From the NCBI GenBank assembly GCA_900108205.1, contig FNUU01000002.1:124001-188000 (forward strand): DNA of 64,000 bases, written 5' to 3'. A program made the translations under genes and the position numbers. The stretch comes from Eubacterium ruminantium. Its GTDB lineage: Bacteria; Bacillota; Clostridia; Lachnospirales; Lachnospiraceae. Shown here in pieces: positions 62,940 through 64,000 of the stretch; within the stretch, counting starts at the first letter, position 1, and every line of letters begins with the position of its first letter. The notes below the pieces were generated by a model. The model had not been told where the DNA came from, searched no databases, and saw only the letters and a program-made list of their open reading frames with translations.

Positions 62940-63130
62940 CGTTTGAGACGTTCTCAGCGTGAGGTGCGTGTTGAAGCAGGTAACTATCTGGTCTCTTCTA
63001 TCAACTCGGTCGTTGCTTAACGCATGGTCTCGTCTACCGACTCGGTCGTTGCTTAACGATTGCCTCTGGCAAGCAGCAACACTGGAAAGCAGCAACCAAC
63101 CTCGCGCGCCGAGGCACATTCCTAGCAGAA
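62940..63130. other. GC-rich island inside the AT-rich parS region
   Basis: About 190 bases of clearly higher GC, with two tandem 36-bp units, repeated AAGCAGCAAC, a TGCC/GGCA hairpin and CCTCG/CGAGG. Short open frames exist on both strands (12-residue repeat units on each), but none has a ribosome site or protein-like composition. The origin is unknown. Confidence 0.6.
62989..63060. repeat. 36-bp tandem repeat, two units
   Basis: Units at 62989-63024 and 63025-63060 share TGGTCTC at the left and the 19-base core ACTCGGTCGTTGCTTAACG at the right, with a few differences between. Confidence 0.85.
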
Positions 63131-63175
63131 CGTTTATAAAACAGGAAACGCAGTTTCTTATTATATAAATATAAA

Positions 63176-63191
63176 TGTTTCACGTGAAACA
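63176..63191. promoter_or_regulatory. parS site 6
   Basis: Exact TGTTTCACGTGAAACA, 722 bp after site 5 and first beyond the GC-rich island. Confidence 0.92.
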
Positions 63192-63302
63192 CTATATAAT
63201 GAGATTCAAAACTCACAAGCAAATTATACATTACTATTTAAATATAATTTTTATATTAAGCAATACTTTCTGAATTGTTACTATATAACTTGTTGATACA
63301 TT

Positions 63303-63318
63303 TGTTTCACGTGAAACA
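63303..63318. promoter_or_regulatory. parS site 7
   Basis: Exact palindrome, 127 bp after site 6. Confidence 0.92.
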
Positions 63319-63438
63319 TTCATATTATCTACATTAATATCCTCAAGCATTATTATATTTGTCATATATCATGCAGTTTATTATGAACATTTTAAATGTA
63401 ATATTTTTGTGATTATTATAGAATTATTTTTTCAGATA

Positions 63439-63454
63439 TGTTTCACGTGAAACA
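63439..63454. promoter_or_regulatory. parS site 8
   Basis: Exact palindrome, 136 bp after site 7. Confidence 0.92.
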
Positions 63455-63584
63455 TATTTCTCTATAAATAATGATTTCATAGATCAAACCCTATACTAAT
63501 TATTCTAATCAATACACATCATGTTGTATTTTTATATTTAACAAGTATCTGAATATATTAATTCATTATCCAGTATTAAGAATA

Positions 63585-63600
63585 TGTTTCACGTGAAACA
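63585..63600. promoter_or_regulatory. parS site 9
   Basis: Exact palindrome, 146 bp after site 8. Confidence 0.92.
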
Positions 63601-63742
63601 TTTTTTGATAATATATTTTCAATATTAAAACACTAAATATTGATTTAGAATTAATGATTATCGCATATAATTAATATAATCGAAGATTTATATATGTATC
63701 AGATTGGGAATCATAATTAATTTAACAACAAATATAGTTCTA

Positions 63743-63758
63743 TGTTTCACGTGAAACA
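63743..63758. promoter_or_regulatory. parS site 10
   Basis: Exact palindrome, 158 bp after site 9 and 242 bases from the window end. Confidence 0.92.
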
Positions 63759-64000
63759 TATATAAACATTTTGCATTGATGAAGCCAGATCAATAATGAT
63801 ACTATGCTGGACACTCGATTAGAGCCCATAGAGTAGATATTATTATAATTTCCATATAACAGTTACTCAGAACACCAAATAGTATAATCTGTTTGATTAA
63901 TACATGTTCCAGATATTTATAATAAAATAAAAAATATACGAATTTAGATATCATTACTATATATTTGTATATTACTATATATAAATAATATATACAGTTT

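Larger units (their letters stand above)
61441..64000. other. AT-rich gene desert: clustered parS centromere-like region
   Basis: No gene is supported in these 2.5 kb. The base composition is very AT-rich except for one GC-rich island. Ten parS-type palindromes lie at 61571-63758, listed separately. The outer sites leave only about 240 bases before the window edge, so the cluster may continue. I found no DnaA-box array (TTATNCACA) and no parA or parB gene in the window, so an oriC is not shown here. Confidence 0.8.

Noticed and set aside
62790..63231. Open frames on both strands over the GC-rich island
   Set aside because: They come from the GC-rich repeat, have no ribosome site and an odd R/S/D or L/S/T composition, and run into AT-rich noise at their ends.
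61441..64000. Replication origin (oriC)
   Set aside because: AT-rich and near likely origin-proximal genes, but I find no DnaA-box cluster and no dnaA/dnaN; only partition sites are supported.

Overview
This window looks like a piece of the chromosome of a butyrate-forming, low-to-moderate GC Gram-positive anaerobe of the Lachnospiraceae, Butyrivibrio-like. The grounds are a ptb-buk butyrate pair, BceRSAB-type and FloT-type Firmicute proteins, strong GGAGG ribosome binding sites, and many secreted or zinc-ribbon membrane proteins of the kind common in that family. The species cannot be fixed from the sequence. Most genes from 1 to 56 kb lie on the minus strand and mnmE/mnmG are present, so I infer that the window lies near the replication origin, with forks moving from right to left.

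Layout. 1-4.0 kb: a three-gene signalling unit (7TM receptor-like protein, PAS/HATPase sensor kinase, LuxR-type regulator cut by the window edge). 4.6-5.7 kb: a Gfo/Idh/MocA oxidoreductase. 5.8-14.7 kb: a minus-strand run of FIST-GGDEF cyclase, aroD, a prion-like membrane protein, buk, ptb, two small proteins and a CaCA antiporter. 15.2-24.9 kb: a DUF4867-like protein, two large paralogous secreted Ig-like proteins and an 842-aa helical protein of unknown function. 25.1-29.5 kb: tyrA-aroA and a secreted GH3 enzyme that appears to start at ACG. 29.6-32.9 kb: an LCP protein, a nucleotidyltransferase and a zinc-ribbon membrane protein. 33.1-38.3 kb: rsmG facing mnmE-mnmG-exonuclease. 38.6-47.1 kb: a zinc-ribbon protein, a DUF4230 protein, a complete BceRSAB-type sensing and export module and a flotillin. 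47.2-49.9 kb: two FtsX-type permeases without an ATPase, behind a decayed small gene. 50.1-54.7 kb: two more zinc-ribbon membrane proteins, an orphan pseudopilin and a radical SAM protein. 54.9-61.3 kb: tRNA-Lys, trmB, a D,D-carboxypeptidase, a DegS-like kinase and argS.

The right end (61.3-64 kb) is a very AT-rich gene desert holding ten copies of the ParB-binding palindrome TGTTTCACGTGAAACA (nine exact, one with CACATG) within 2.2 kb, several spaced about 127-158 bp. It reads as a compact centromere. A small GC-rich island with a 36-bp tandem repeat sits in the middle of it.

Two dispersed repeat families also run through the window. Family A is a three-hairpin element of about 115 bp present in about 16 full, partial or decayed copies, with paired base changes in its stems. 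Family B is a MITE-like element with terminal inverted repeats, found twice, each time next to a piece of family A.

All functional names come from reading the translations and motifs by eye. No database search was run.
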